Notes under the pieces: model-generated | Databases searched by the model: none | Seen by the model: the letters and a program-made list of their open reading frames with translations, nothing else | Told to the model about the DNA's origin: nothing | Assembly (NCBI GenBank): GCA_964369165.1 | Contig: CAYJFE010000150.1 | Coordinates: 1 to 5,251 of the forward strand | DNA length: 5,251 nucleotides | From: CAYJAZ01 sp964369165 | Lineage (GTDB): Bacteria; Desulfobacterota; Desulfovibrionia; Desulfovibrionales; Desulfovibrionaceae | Reading direction: 5' to 3' | Translations under genes and position numbers: made by a program | Shown: positions 1 through 5,074 of the stretch, in pieces | Numbering within the stretch: position 1 is the first letter of the stretch | Layout of the letters: each line of letters begins with the position of its first letter

Positions 1-1504
1 CTGCAAAGTCGACTTGATTACGCACAAAAGCCTCTTTCACTTTTGGAGTAAATTCTTTCATGCCAAACTTAGCACTAGAATAGTCTAGTGCTAAGTTTTT
101 TGCTTTATCGCTAAAGGCGATTGTAGTCCCTTTGTCGATGATTTTTCCGCCATCTTCAAAGGTAAAGATAAGGTCACCGTTTCTTGTGACTTTATGGCTG
201 AATTTTTCGCTTGTAGAGGCTTCCATAAGGCGAACACCAAGCAAAATTTTAGAATCTGGCCGAGTCAAGTTTTTTGTCAAAACATCATGCTTGATTTTCG
301 TGAGTGCCTCTTGCCTTTGTAAAACAGCTTTTCCCTTGCCATAAGCCTTAATATTGAGCGTATCGGGCAGTACAAGCTCCTTTCTTGAGCGAAGAGTGGC
401 AAGAGCCTCTTCATTGCCCTCATCAACCTTTGCCTGCAGGAAGTCAATCCAGTTTTTGCTCTTGACTTCTGTATGCTGCTTGAGTTTGTTAATCTCAAGT
501 TTCTCTTGCAATTTCGCATTTTTTTGAAGCTCTCTTTGAGTCTTTTTGTCGACAATAAGCCCTGTAATGCGGATTTTCTCTTTCCGCCATTTTTCCTTGA
601 TACGCTCGCTTTCTTCGTACTTTGTCTGCGTGATAAATTCCTTCCAAAGTTCGCTTGAGTAGTCGATGTGCATAGCCTTTTTCTTGTACCAATCTTGAGC
701 TTTAAACTCCCCGGAACTCAAAATAAATTCTCCAAATATTTCAGTAAGTTTTTTGTGCGACAAATTACGATCAAGCGTACTTGCCTTAAGCTTTTCTCTG
801 CCTCGAAGATTTTTTATGATAAGCCCATTTCCTGATTTTTTTAACTCCAAGCCAAAATGCCCAAAGACTTTATGAACATCTTCCCAAGATTTCGCTTCTT
901 TCATACTTTCTAGTATCTTATCATGCTTAGACAAGACAAAACGCTCAAAGCTCTCTTCACCTGTTCGAGCCTCCTTCAGCTTAGAAGTGTTCTTCAGCTT
1001 TAAATCCTTGCCATCCTCAATGCCGTTATCTATGGCCAAGTTGTATTCTTGCTCCATTTTTCGGCAAACTTCATTCAATTTTCTATAATCTCTGAAAGGT
1101 TCATGTCGCCTTAAGGTATCGGGATTTATCATATTATAGGCTATGTGCATATGCGTATTGTCGGTGTTGATATGCACTCCGCAATGCCTTTGATGTTCGC
1201 TAAAACCCAAAGCTTCAGCAAAGTGCTTTTCGATGGCCATATAATCATCTTCAGCAAGCTTTCCCTCATCTTCAGTGCGGAAACTGACAATAAGATGATA
1301 AGTTTTTCCCTTGGTAGTTCGGGTATTTAATTCTTGTGTGTCCAAAACTTCCTGAATGGCCAATTCGTAATCGTCACCAGCCCACGCACCTGCAGTCCAA
1401 CTCACTAAAGATTTCTCACCGTCATGGCTTGCATCAGCGATGTACTCAGCAAGAGCCTTGTAGTTTTCATTTTCAACTTTACAATGAATACGCTTACTTA
1501 TCAT
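1..1504 (-). CDS. traI: MobP/TraI-family conjugative relaxase, C-terminus cut by window edge
   Basis: Site- and strand-specific DNA transesterase that would nick oriT, stay bound to the 5' end of the transferred strand and lead it to the mating channel. The frame is open for 501 codons from ATG at 1504 to the window edge, so the C-terminus is missing. The N-terminal domain (about 1-150) carries the three RP4 TraI-like motifs: motif I NYKALAEYI with candidate nucleophile Tyr21, motif II HLIVSF with Ser74, and motif III HINTDNTHMHIAYN with metal-binding His111, His118 and His120. Residues 181-250 resemble the middle region of TraI proteins (ESFERFV, SWEDVH, GLELKKSGNGLII). Residues 285-350 are highly charged and probably helical. 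Residues about 430-500 resemble the LPD7 accessory domain. The start overlaps the traJ stop as ATGA, implying translational coupling. There is no frameshift in the visible part. Relaxase identity is firm; the gene name is by analogy with RP4. Confidence 0.93.
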   Translation of the reverse strand, partial: MISKRIHCKVENENYKALAEYIADASHDGEKSLVSWTAGAWAGDDYELAIQEVLDTQELNTRTTKGKTYHLIVSFRTEDEGKLAEDDYMAIEKHFAEALGFSEHQRHCGVHINTDNTHMHIAYNMINPDTLRRHEPFRDYRKLNEVCRKMEQEYNLAIDNGIEDGKDLKLKNTSKLKEARTGEESFERFVLSKHDKILESMKEAKSWEDVHKVFGHFGLELKKSGNGLIIKNLRGREKLKASTLDRNLSHKKLTEIFGEFILSSGEFKAQDWYKKKAMHIDYSSELWKEFITQTKYEESERIKEKWRKEKIRITGLIVDKKTQRELQKNAKLQEKLEINKLKQHTEVKSKNWIDFLQAKVDEGNEEALATLRSRKELVLPDTLNIKAYGKGKAVLQRQEALTKIKHDVLTKNLTRPDSKILLGVRLMEASTSEKFSHKVTRNGDLIFTFEDGGKIIDKGTTIAFSDKAKNLALDYSSAKFGMKEFTPKVKEAFVRNQVDFA

Positions 1505-1827
1505 ATGTTTTTAATTTTCTCCCTCAGTTCAGCTCTAGTTAGCTCGATGTCTTTAAGTAGAGCATTGATCCTGGCTCTATTTTCAGAAGTGATGACTTGC
1601 TTGAGAAGTCCGCCCAATCGTCCTAAATCACCATTCACCTTAAGCAATTCTCTTCTTGCCTGGGCATCTTCACGGCTCGGCACTTTATGTCCAAGACAAA
1701 CACGTCTGGCAAAAGTTGAGATAGTCAACCCTGCACGAGTGCTTGACTTGATAACATGGTCATATTCTTCATCAAACATATAGACATGCATGACTTTTTT
1801 TCTTTTGGGTCTTGTTTGTCTTGCCAT
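1501..1827 (-). CDS. traJ: TraJ-like oriT-binding relaxosome protein (ribbon-helix-helix)
   Basis: Small basic protein of 108 aa that, by analogy with RP4 TraJ, binds the oriT inverted repeat next to nic and recruits the relaxase. Residues about 11-45 fit a ribbon-helix-helix fold: a basic tail (RPKRKK), a short strand (VMHVYMF), then two helices around DEEYDHVIKSSTRAG and ISTFARRVCLG. Residues 65-76 carry NGDLGRLGGLLK, a signature I recognise from RP4 TraJ and related mobilization proteins. The C-terminal third is helical and charged. The ATG at 1827 is preceded by AAGGA with a 6-nt gap. It is the first gene of a two-gene operon, overlapping the relaxase start by 4 bp, and lies about 110 bp from the predicted nick site, the same order as in IncP plasmids. 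Autoregulation through the promoter near oriT is likely but inferred. Databases may name it MobC or MobB; the family is clear. Confidence 0.9.
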   Translation of the reverse strand: MARQTRPKRKKVMHVYMFDEEYDHVIKSSTRAGLTISTFARRVCLGHKVPSREDAQARRELLKVNGDLGRLGGLLKQVITSENRARINALLKDIELTRAELREKIKNI

Positions 1828-1859
1828 ATTTTTTCCTTTTTTAAAAATTACGTTGAGCC

Positions 1860-1945
1860 GCAGGCGAATAAGTCAGCCTCGCAGAGCAGGACAGAAAACA
1901 AGGTCTGATTTTTCAGTACCACTGTTTTCTCTATCCTGTAATTTT
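1860..1945 (+). other. oriT: IncP/RP4-type origin of transfer (oriT) with nic site
   Basis: Three parts are visible. First, GCGAATAAG at 1864-1872, a box I recall from RP4-type oriTs, flanked by the small inverted repeat AGGC (1862-1865)/GCCT (1876-1879). Second, an imperfect inverted repeat: outer arms AGAAAACA (1893-1900) and TGTTTTCT (1923-1930), with inner hairpin CTGA-TTTT-TCAG (1905-1916). Third, CTATCCTG|T at 1931-1939, which fits the P-type nick consensus YATCCTG|Y, placing the cut between 1938 and 1939 on the + strand. As in RP4, the nick sequence directly follows the second arm. CAGGA (1887-1891) can also pair with TCCTG (1934-1938), so the structure ends exactly at nic. Its place just upstream of traJ and the relaxase gene supports the call. 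The + strand would be transferred with its 5' end moving right, so the relaxase operon enters last. Confidence 0.87.
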
Positions 1946-1955
1946 TTTTTACGAT

Positions 1956-1984
1956 AAAGTATCATAGGGAATGATATGAGTCAA
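1956..1984 (-). promoter_or_regulatory. Candidate promoter of the traJ-traI operon
   Basis: On the minus strand, TTGACT (1979-1984) is followed after exactly 17 bp by TACTTT (1956-1961), which carries an extended -10 TGA immediately upstream. Transcription would begin near 1949 and run through oriT into traJ, giving a leader of about 120 nt that contains the oriT hairpin. The -35 matches consensus at 5 of 6 bases and the -10 at only 3 of 6, so the extended -10 carries much of the argument. It is a sequence-based prediction. Confidence 0.5.
1960..1976. promoter_or_regulatory. Inverted repeat in promoter spacer, candidate operator
   Basis: TATCAT-AGGGA-ATGATA is a perfect 6-bp inverted repeat with a 5-bp centre. 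It fills most of the 17-bp gap between the proposed -35 and -10 elements of the traJ promoter and starts about 21 bp right of the nick. A protein bound here would block the promoter, which would suit autoregulation by TraJ or by another relaxosome protein. The binding protein is unknown. Confidence 0.4.
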
Positions 1985-2169
1985 TAAGTTTTTGTAATTA
2001 TTATATTTTCTTATTCTTTATTGTTTTCTATTATTCTTTATTATTTTATATTATAAATTATTGCTAAATTTTCATTCATAATATCTTTTTTACAAGTATT
2101 TCACTTTTTTTGCGATTTATTACAATTTTTTCTTATATCTTATGACTCCAAAATATAAAAAAATGATTT
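1985..2169. other. Very AT-rich gene-free stretch between oriT and int1
   Basis: This stretch is almost entirely A and T, with T-runs and a short tandem repeat at 2011-2050. I find no open frame with a ribosome binding site and no RNA gene. It lies on the side of oriT that would enter the recipient first, and it would melt easily. It could help strand separation or protein-induced bending at oriT, or simply be spacer. Confidence 0.5.
2011..2050. repeat. Two tandem 20-bp AT-rich repeats
   Basis: Units at 2011-2030 and 2031-2050 begin TTATTCTTTATT and agree at 18 of 20 positions (differences at unit positions 13 and 19). A weaker third copy may start at 2051 (TTAT, then TTATTG). A 20-bp period is close to two helical turns. 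Composition alone makes chance similarity easier here, so function is uncertain. Confidence 0.5.
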
Positions 2170-2174
2170 TCATC
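2157..2174 (-). terminator. Weak intrinsic terminator candidate after int1
   Basis: On the minus strand ATGA-AAA-TCAT forms a 4-bp stem (5 with a G-U pair) directly followed by seven T. It overlaps the int1 stop codon. The stem is short, so efficiency would be low. Confidence 0.3.
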
Positions 2175-3054
2175 TATTCTTATTGTTTATTGACAAACCT
2201 AATACGCTTATGTTAGAAGAAATTAAGTCAACGGCATTTTTGCTTTGTTCGTTTGCTAAGTGGGCATACCTTAAAGTCATCTGTAAACTTTTGTGTCCCA
2301 AGAGATTGCTAATTACGACAAGAGGTATACCGCCCTGAACAAGCCATGAAGCGAATGTGTGACGGAGCGTATGAAATACTACTTTGTTTCTTCTTTCTGT
2401 AATATTTTCGTTGAGTTTCAGTTCAATAACTGTGTCACGATAGATTGTAGAAACATCTCGTATTTTGTTATTTGAAAATAAAAAAGTGTTGTTTTTTGAA
2501 GTATATTTTTGAGCTATTTCTGAACTTATTGCATTTAATGGAATTATCCTTGTATGTGAGTTCTTAGTTTCAAAAAGCGTAATGTTGCTTTGTGAGAAAT
2601 TGATGTTTTCTGCTTTAGTAGAAAATATTTCACCTGCTCGCATTCCAGTATTCAAGGCAAAAAGTGCGATATCGTGCCATAGTTCGCTTTTAGTATAAAG
2701 TGCTGATAATAAAAGATTTGCTTCTTCGTAAGAAAGAAAACGGATTCGCTTATTATCAAATTTTGGCATATCAAAATGAGGTATCTCCCCTTTGTACATT
2801 TCAAGATGTTTTGCTTTATTCATAACAGTTCTTAGCAATGACATACAATGTACAACAGATTTAGGGCTTAGCTCTTTATCTGTAAGATATCGTCTATACG
2901 ACAAGATGTCTTTTGTTTTTATGTCTTTCAGTTTTCGATTATGCCAATAATCGGCTAAATGAAGTTCATAACGAGATTTTTCTTTGTTGAGGTTTGCCTT
3001 AGTAGACTTGCTAGTATCGACATATACGTCCCATGCTTCAGTAAATTTACACAT
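2170..3054 (-). CDS. int: Tyrosine recombinase (integrase) of the left element
   Basis: Site-specific recombinase of 294 aa that should integrate and excise the element carrying oriT and the relaxase operon. An N-terminal SAM-like core-binding domain spans about 1-95. The C-terminal catalytic domain has a full active set: Arg139 (NTGMRAGEI), Lys164 (ETKNSHTR), His228 and Arg231 (FHTLRHTFAS), His254 (LLGHKS) and nucleophile Tyr263 (LRYAHL). ATG at 3054 was chosen because AGGAG lies 7 nt upstream. The open frame continues back to TTG at 3207, but that extension translates the tRNA 3' fragment (GTEGGTRTQPQ), a common mis-start at tRNA-integrase junctions. The gene reads away from the att site, about 100 bp from it, and toward oriT. 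Its length is usual for integrases without a large arm-binding domain. There are no disruptions, so it is probably active. The exact subfamily is not recognised. Confidence 0.92.
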   Translation of the reverse strand: MCKFTEAWDVYVDTSKSTKANLNKEKSRYELHLADYWHNRKLKDIKTKDILSYRRYLTDKELSPKSVVHCMSLLRTVMNKAKHLEMYKGEIPHFDMPKFDNKRIRFLSYEEANLLLSALYTKSELWHDIALFALNTGMRAGEIFSTKAENINFSQSNITLFETKNSHTRIIPLNAISSEIAQKYTSKNNTFLFSNNKIRDVSTIYRDTVIELKLNENITERRNKVVFHTLRHTFASWLVQGGIPLVVISNLLGHKSLQMTLRYAHLANEQSKNAVDLISSNISVLGLSINNKNR

Positions 3055-3073
3055 AAAATTACTCCTATAAAGG

Positions 3074-3116
3074 TTAATAAAGTCAATGCGGTTTACTTTC
3101 CATATTACTTTATTAA
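3074..3116. promoter_or_regulatory. Inverted repeat upstream of int1, candidate operator or arm-type site
   Basis: TTAATAAAGT (3074-3083) and ACTTTATTAA (3107-3116) are perfect 10-bp inverted copies separated by 23 bp, between the int1 start and the att fragment. The centres of the two arms are 33 bp apart, about three helical turns, so both would face the same side of the DNA. A repressor, an excisionase or Int1 itself could bind as a pair. The bases are AT-rich but 10 perfect positions are unlikely by chance at this spot. Confidence 0.45.
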
Positions 3117-3135
3117 TGCACTTCATAGAAGTTAA
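3107..3135 (-). promoter_or_regulatory. Candidate int1 promoter
   Basis: On the minus strand TTAACT (3130-3135) is followed after 17 bp by TAAAGT (3107-3112), each 4 of 6 to consensus. The -10 lies within one arm of the 10-bp inverted repeat, and the start point would be near 3100, leaving a leader of about 45 nt. The -35 overlaps a small dyad, ACTTC-ATA-GAAGT (3120-3132). The match is modest. Confidence 0.3.
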
Positions 3136-3156
3136 AATTTTATAAATTTTTTGAGG

Positions 3157-3184
3157 TTGGGTTCGAGTCCCGCCCTCGGTACCA
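3157..3184 (+). other. tRNA 3'-end fragment, attachment site (att) repeat
   Basis: The segment has a canonical T-loop TTCGAGT (3162-3168), a T-stem of TTGGG with CCCGC (three Watson-Crick pairs, one G-U, and a T-C mismatch at the base), a 7-nt acceptor 3' strand CCTCGGT, discriminator A and CCA ending at 3184. The bases to the left (3121-3156) are AT-rich and hold no anticodon or D arm, so this is not a whole tRNA. That is what integration at a tRNA gene leaves at the far end of an element. The T-C mismatch suggests homology with the tRNA begins at about 3158. The parent tRNA would begin near ACCGAGG (or a G-U variant); I cannot name its amino acid. The site is flanked by divergently oriented integrase genes. 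Confidence 0.83.
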
Positions 3185-3198
3185 CAACATAAAATTAC

Positions 3199-3233
3199 AA
3201 AGCTCAAGTCTGATAAGGATTTGAGCTTTTTTT
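3199..3233 (+). terminator. Intrinsic terminator just after the tRNA 3' end
   Basis: AGCTCAAGTC (3201-3210) pairs with GATTTGAGCT (3218-3227) with one G-U pair around a 7-nt loop, and AA/TT extends the stem at the base. Seven T follow (3227-3233). It sits 14 nt after the CCA, the normal position of a tRNA terminator. It was therefore probably either the original downstream flank of the tRNA gene or part of the second element's end. Confidence 0.78.
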
Positions 3234-3318
3234 GTGTTAAAATAGTGTGTTAGAGTGTCTTTTTATGTGTTTGTTTGTGTGCGCTTGTGTTTCAATATTT
3301 TCATTTTTGTGTCTTTTT
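3234..3318. other. G/T-skewed stretch between att and the 12-bp array
   Basis: The + strand is rich in GTGT and runs of T and poor in C. GTGTCTTTTT occurs twice (3255-3264 and 3309-3318), 54 bp apart. No gene is visible. Its place between the att core and the periodic boxes suggests it may carry further recombination-protein sites, but no motif is recognised. Confidence 0.35.
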
Positions 3319-3390
3319 GTATACTTTTAAGGGTACAAAATGGGGTACAGAGAAGGAAAAATATGAGGGTACGCAAAAGGGTACAGAATT
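3319..3390 (+). repeat. 12-bp-period GGGTAC array, candidate integrase arm-type sites
   Basis: GGGTAC begins at 3331, 3343, 3367 and 3379, all in a single 12-bp register. The vacant position at 3355 reads GGAAAA, and the position before the first box (3319) reads GTATAC, a 4 of 6 match, so up to six units can be laid out. Units at 3343 and 3379 share GGGTACAGA. The array lies between the att core and the int2 start, where integrases with an N-terminal arm-binding domain usually have arm sites. Int2 has such a domain. Direct binding is inferred. Confidence 0.65.
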
Positions 3391-3436
3391 AACTGACAGA
3401 GAAAGAATAACTCTTTACACATTATTTTAGGTTGCT

Positions 3437-3452
3437 CTCCTTATATAAGGAG
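3437..3452. promoter_or_regulatory. Perfect 16-bp palindrome containing the int2 Shine-Dalgarno
   Basis: CTCCTTATATAAGGAG is its own reverse complement with no spacer. Its right end AAGGAG is the int2 ribosome binding site, 6 nt before ATG. The left arm is a perfect anti-Shine-Dalgarno copy. It could be a repressor operator on DNA or a leader hairpin that hides the ribosome site in RNA; a gapless palindrome would need to open a few central bases as a loop. Either would limit integrase synthesis. Confidence 0.55.
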
Positions 3453-3458
3453 TAAAAA

Positions 3459-4568
3459 ATGACAGAATTAGAAATCAAAAAATTGAAACCAAAAGAATGC
3501 CGATACAAGGTATATTTGTCAGGAAAAATCTATCTTGAAATTATGCCAAGTGGGCGAAAGATTTTTCGCTATAAAAAAGATAATTTCACACGCACTATCG
3601 GCTATAGTCCTGCAATGAAATTGAAGGAAGCAAGAATAAAAGCATTGCAGATAGACGCTCAAGTGAAAGAAGAATTGCTTACTTATGCTGCGAAAAGAAG
3701 GACATTTGGCGATATTTACAGAGAATGGGAAGAAAATAATACTTGGTCGCATTCCACATATCAAAAAAGAAAGTCTTTAATAATAAACTATTTACCGCCA
3801 CTTTTCAAGAAGTTGATACACAAGATAGCTAAAACAGATATTGTTGAGCTTATAAAAAATATCGAAGCACAAGGGAAACACGAAACAGCAAGTAAAACTC
3901 TTACAATTATTAAGCAAGTTTTTGACTACGCAGTTGTTTGTGGTGAGGCCGAAAATAATCCAGCAATAGGCTTGAATAGCATTATCAAGAAAGTTGCTTC
4001 ACAAGCTAGAGCGACGGTCTTAGGCGAACAAGACATCAGTAGACTTGTTCAAAAGATCAATGAACTTGATAATGAAATTATCAAAGGATTGTTTAAATTT
4101 ACTATGTTTACACTGTGCCGTCCAAGTGAATCTCGTTTAGCCAAGTGGAATGAAATTAATGGCGATGTGTGGACAATTCCGGCTGAGCGTATGAAGATGC
4201 GAAAGGAGCATACTGTTCCTCTTCCAAGGCAGTGTGTTGAAGTTCTGGAAGAAATGAAGAAAATCAAGAAGAATTCTTATATTTTTCCCTCTCAAAAGCC
4301 AATGAATCCAATTTCGGAAAATGCTTTACTTTATCATTTAAGAAAAATGGGTTTTGAAAAAGAAGAGATGACTATACATGGTTTTCGATCAATGGGGTCA
4401 ACAATATTAAATGAAAAAGGTTACCGCCCTGACGTGATTGAAAAAGCGTTGGCTCATGCTGGCGAGGATAAAATTCGTGCCATCTATAATAGGGCAGAGT
4501 ATATGGAAGAAAGACGGCAAATGCTTCAAGATTATGCTGATTATTTGGAAGGGCTAGCAATAAAGTAA
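3459..4568 (+). CDS. int: P4-type tyrosine integrase (DUF4102 arm-binding domain)
   Basis: Integrase of 369 aa, somewhat shorter than the usual ~400 aa for P4-like enzymes. Residues about 1-75 form a compact arm-binding domain of the DUF4102 type (LEIMPSGRKIFRYK, TIGYSPAMKLKEAR). Residues 80-180 are the SAM-like core-binding domain. The catalytic domain has Arg221 (LCRPSESRLAKW), Lys246 (PAERMKMRKEHTVPLP), His307 and Arg310 (TIHGFRSMG), His333 (LAHAGED) and nucleophile Tyr343 (IRAIYNRAEYMEERR), followed by the typical tail QMLQDYADYLE. All active-site residues are present and the frame is intact. The start is fixed by AAGGAG 6 nt upstream. It lies 274 bp past the tRNA CCA and reads away from it, the standard layout for a tRNA-targeted island. 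It differs in family from the leftward integrase, so it likely belongs to a second element. Confidence 0.93.
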   Translation: MTELEIKKLKPKECRYKVYLSGKIYLEIMPSGRKIFRYKKDNFTRTIGYSPAMKLKEARIKALQIDAQVKEELLTYAAKRRTFGDIYREWEENNTWSHSTYQKRKSLIINYLPPLFKKLIHKIAKTDIVELIKNIEAQGKHETASKTLTIIKQVFDYAVVCGEAENNPAIGLNSIIKKVASQARATVLGEQDISRLVQKINELDNEIIKGLFKFTMFTLCRPSESRLAKWNEINGDVWTIPAERMKMRKEHTVPLPRQCVEVLEEMKKIKKNSYIFPSQKPMNPISENALLYHLRKMGFEKEEMTIHGFRSMGSTILNEKGYRPDVIEKALAHAGEDKIRAIYNRAEYMEERRQMLQDYADYLEGLAIK

Positions 4569-4587
4569 GTTGTACTTTTACTTTGGC

Positions 4588-4606
4588 CTGAGTAAAAATT
4601 ACTCAG
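4588..4606. terminator. Perfect 8-bp hairpin after int2
   Basis: CTGAGTAA-AAA-TTACTCAG forms an 8-bp stem with a 3-nt loop, 19 bp past the int2 stop. There is no T-run on either side, so it is not a textbook intrinsic terminator; it could still end or protect the int2 transcript. Confidence 0.4.
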
Positions 4607-4824
4607 TGTAAATTCTGCTTTTGTATTTGTCTAAACAATATAAAAAGTAGAAGGCGATCTGTTTTAGAAGTAAAGTTGCATGAGTCATTTTACTTGTATT
4701 TTGGTGTATTCAAAAAAGATTATATATAAGAAGATATGTAATATAAAGAGTTGAATAATTTATAAACTATGCAGCTCTTGTTACTTATTAATGGATTTGA
4801 ATACTATTATTTATTGTTTAAAGC

Positions 4825-4849
4825 ATCAAGCACTCTGTCTGTGCTTGAT
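4825..4849. terminator. Perfect 9-bp hairpin, possible terminator
   Basis: ATCAAGCAC-TCTGTCT-GTGCTTGAT has a 9-bp perfect stem and a 7-nt loop. It ends 16 bp before the stop codon of the small leftward frame at 4865-5074, so for that transcript it would sit just downstream. The following T-run on that strand is only three bases (GCTTTAAA), which is weak. Confidence 0.4.
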
Positions 4850-4864
4850 TAAAGTTGTGTGAAC

Positions 4865-5074
4865 CTAATTGGTTTTACAGTTCTTTTTTATAAGTTCCTT
4901 TGCAAGCCTTCTTACACTCCACTTGTACAGAATATAGGCAAATATTGCTATCGAAGGCAGTATAAATATAAGGCTTGGAATTTGTTTAAGAACTGAAACA
5001 TTTGCAACAAATTGGCTTTGGCAGTATAATAACAACAGACCACATATGGCTCTTAATGGTGTTACTCCTATCAT
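4865..5074 (-). CDS. Hypothetical small two-helix membrane protein (doubtful)
   Basis: The frame encodes 69 aa. Residues about 7-25 and 32-51 are hydrophobic (AICGLLLLYC; IPSLIFILPSIAIFAYILY) and would make two membrane helices, followed by a basic tail (RRLAKELIKKNCK). That pattern is not typical of random AT-rich sequence and argues for a real or once-real gene. Against it, the ATG at 5074 has no upstream ribosome binding site; the nearest AGGAG is inside codons 2-4. The frame stays open upstream for 13 more codons without a normal start, so this could be the remnant of a longer protein. A perfect hairpin lies just beyond the stop. I recognise no family and assign no function. Confidence 0.3.
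   Translation of the reverse strand: MIGVTPLRAICGLLLLYCQSQFVANVSVLKQIPSLIFILPSIAIFAYILYKWSVRRLAKELIKKNCKTN

Larger units (their letters stand above)
4569..4864. other. Gene-free AT-rich stretch after int2
   Basis: All frames are broken by frequent stops and no RNA gene is recognised. The stretch holds two perfect hairpins (4588-4606 and 4825-4849). It looks like decayed island DNA or spacer. Confidence 0.5.

Noticed and set aside
132..692. Several short open frames on both strands within the relaxase region
   Set aside because: They overlap the relaxase frame, lack ribosome binding sites and have compositions typical of shadow frames.
1564..1571. Second nick-like sequence GATCCTGG inside traJ
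   Set aside because: It does not fit YATCCTG|Y at either flanking base and has no adjacent inverted repeat.
1145..1783. Rightward open frames opposite the relaxase start and traJ
   Set aside because: They are antisense to two well-supported genes with recognisable motifs, and show no domain of their own.
1981..1993. IHF-like site near oriT (TCAATAAGTTT)
   Set aside because: Deviates from WATCAANNNNTTR at key positions; in DNA this AT-rich such partial matches are expected.
3121..3184. A complete tRNA gene ending at the CCA
   Set aside because: The upstream 36 bp are AT-rich with no anticodon arm, D arm or matching 5' acceptor strand; only the 3' quarter is present.
3055..3207. N-terminal extension of the leftward integrase to a TTG start at 3207
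   Set aside because: It would translate the tRNA 3' fragment in reverse and lacks a ribosome binding site, while ATG at 3054 has AGGAG 7 nt upstream.
3331..3390. GGGTAC array as a CRISPR array
   Set aside because: Units are only 12 bp with no repeat-spacer architecture and no cas genes.
3519..4560. Leftward open frames opposite int2
   Set aside because: They are antisense shadows of an intact integrase with all catalytic residues.
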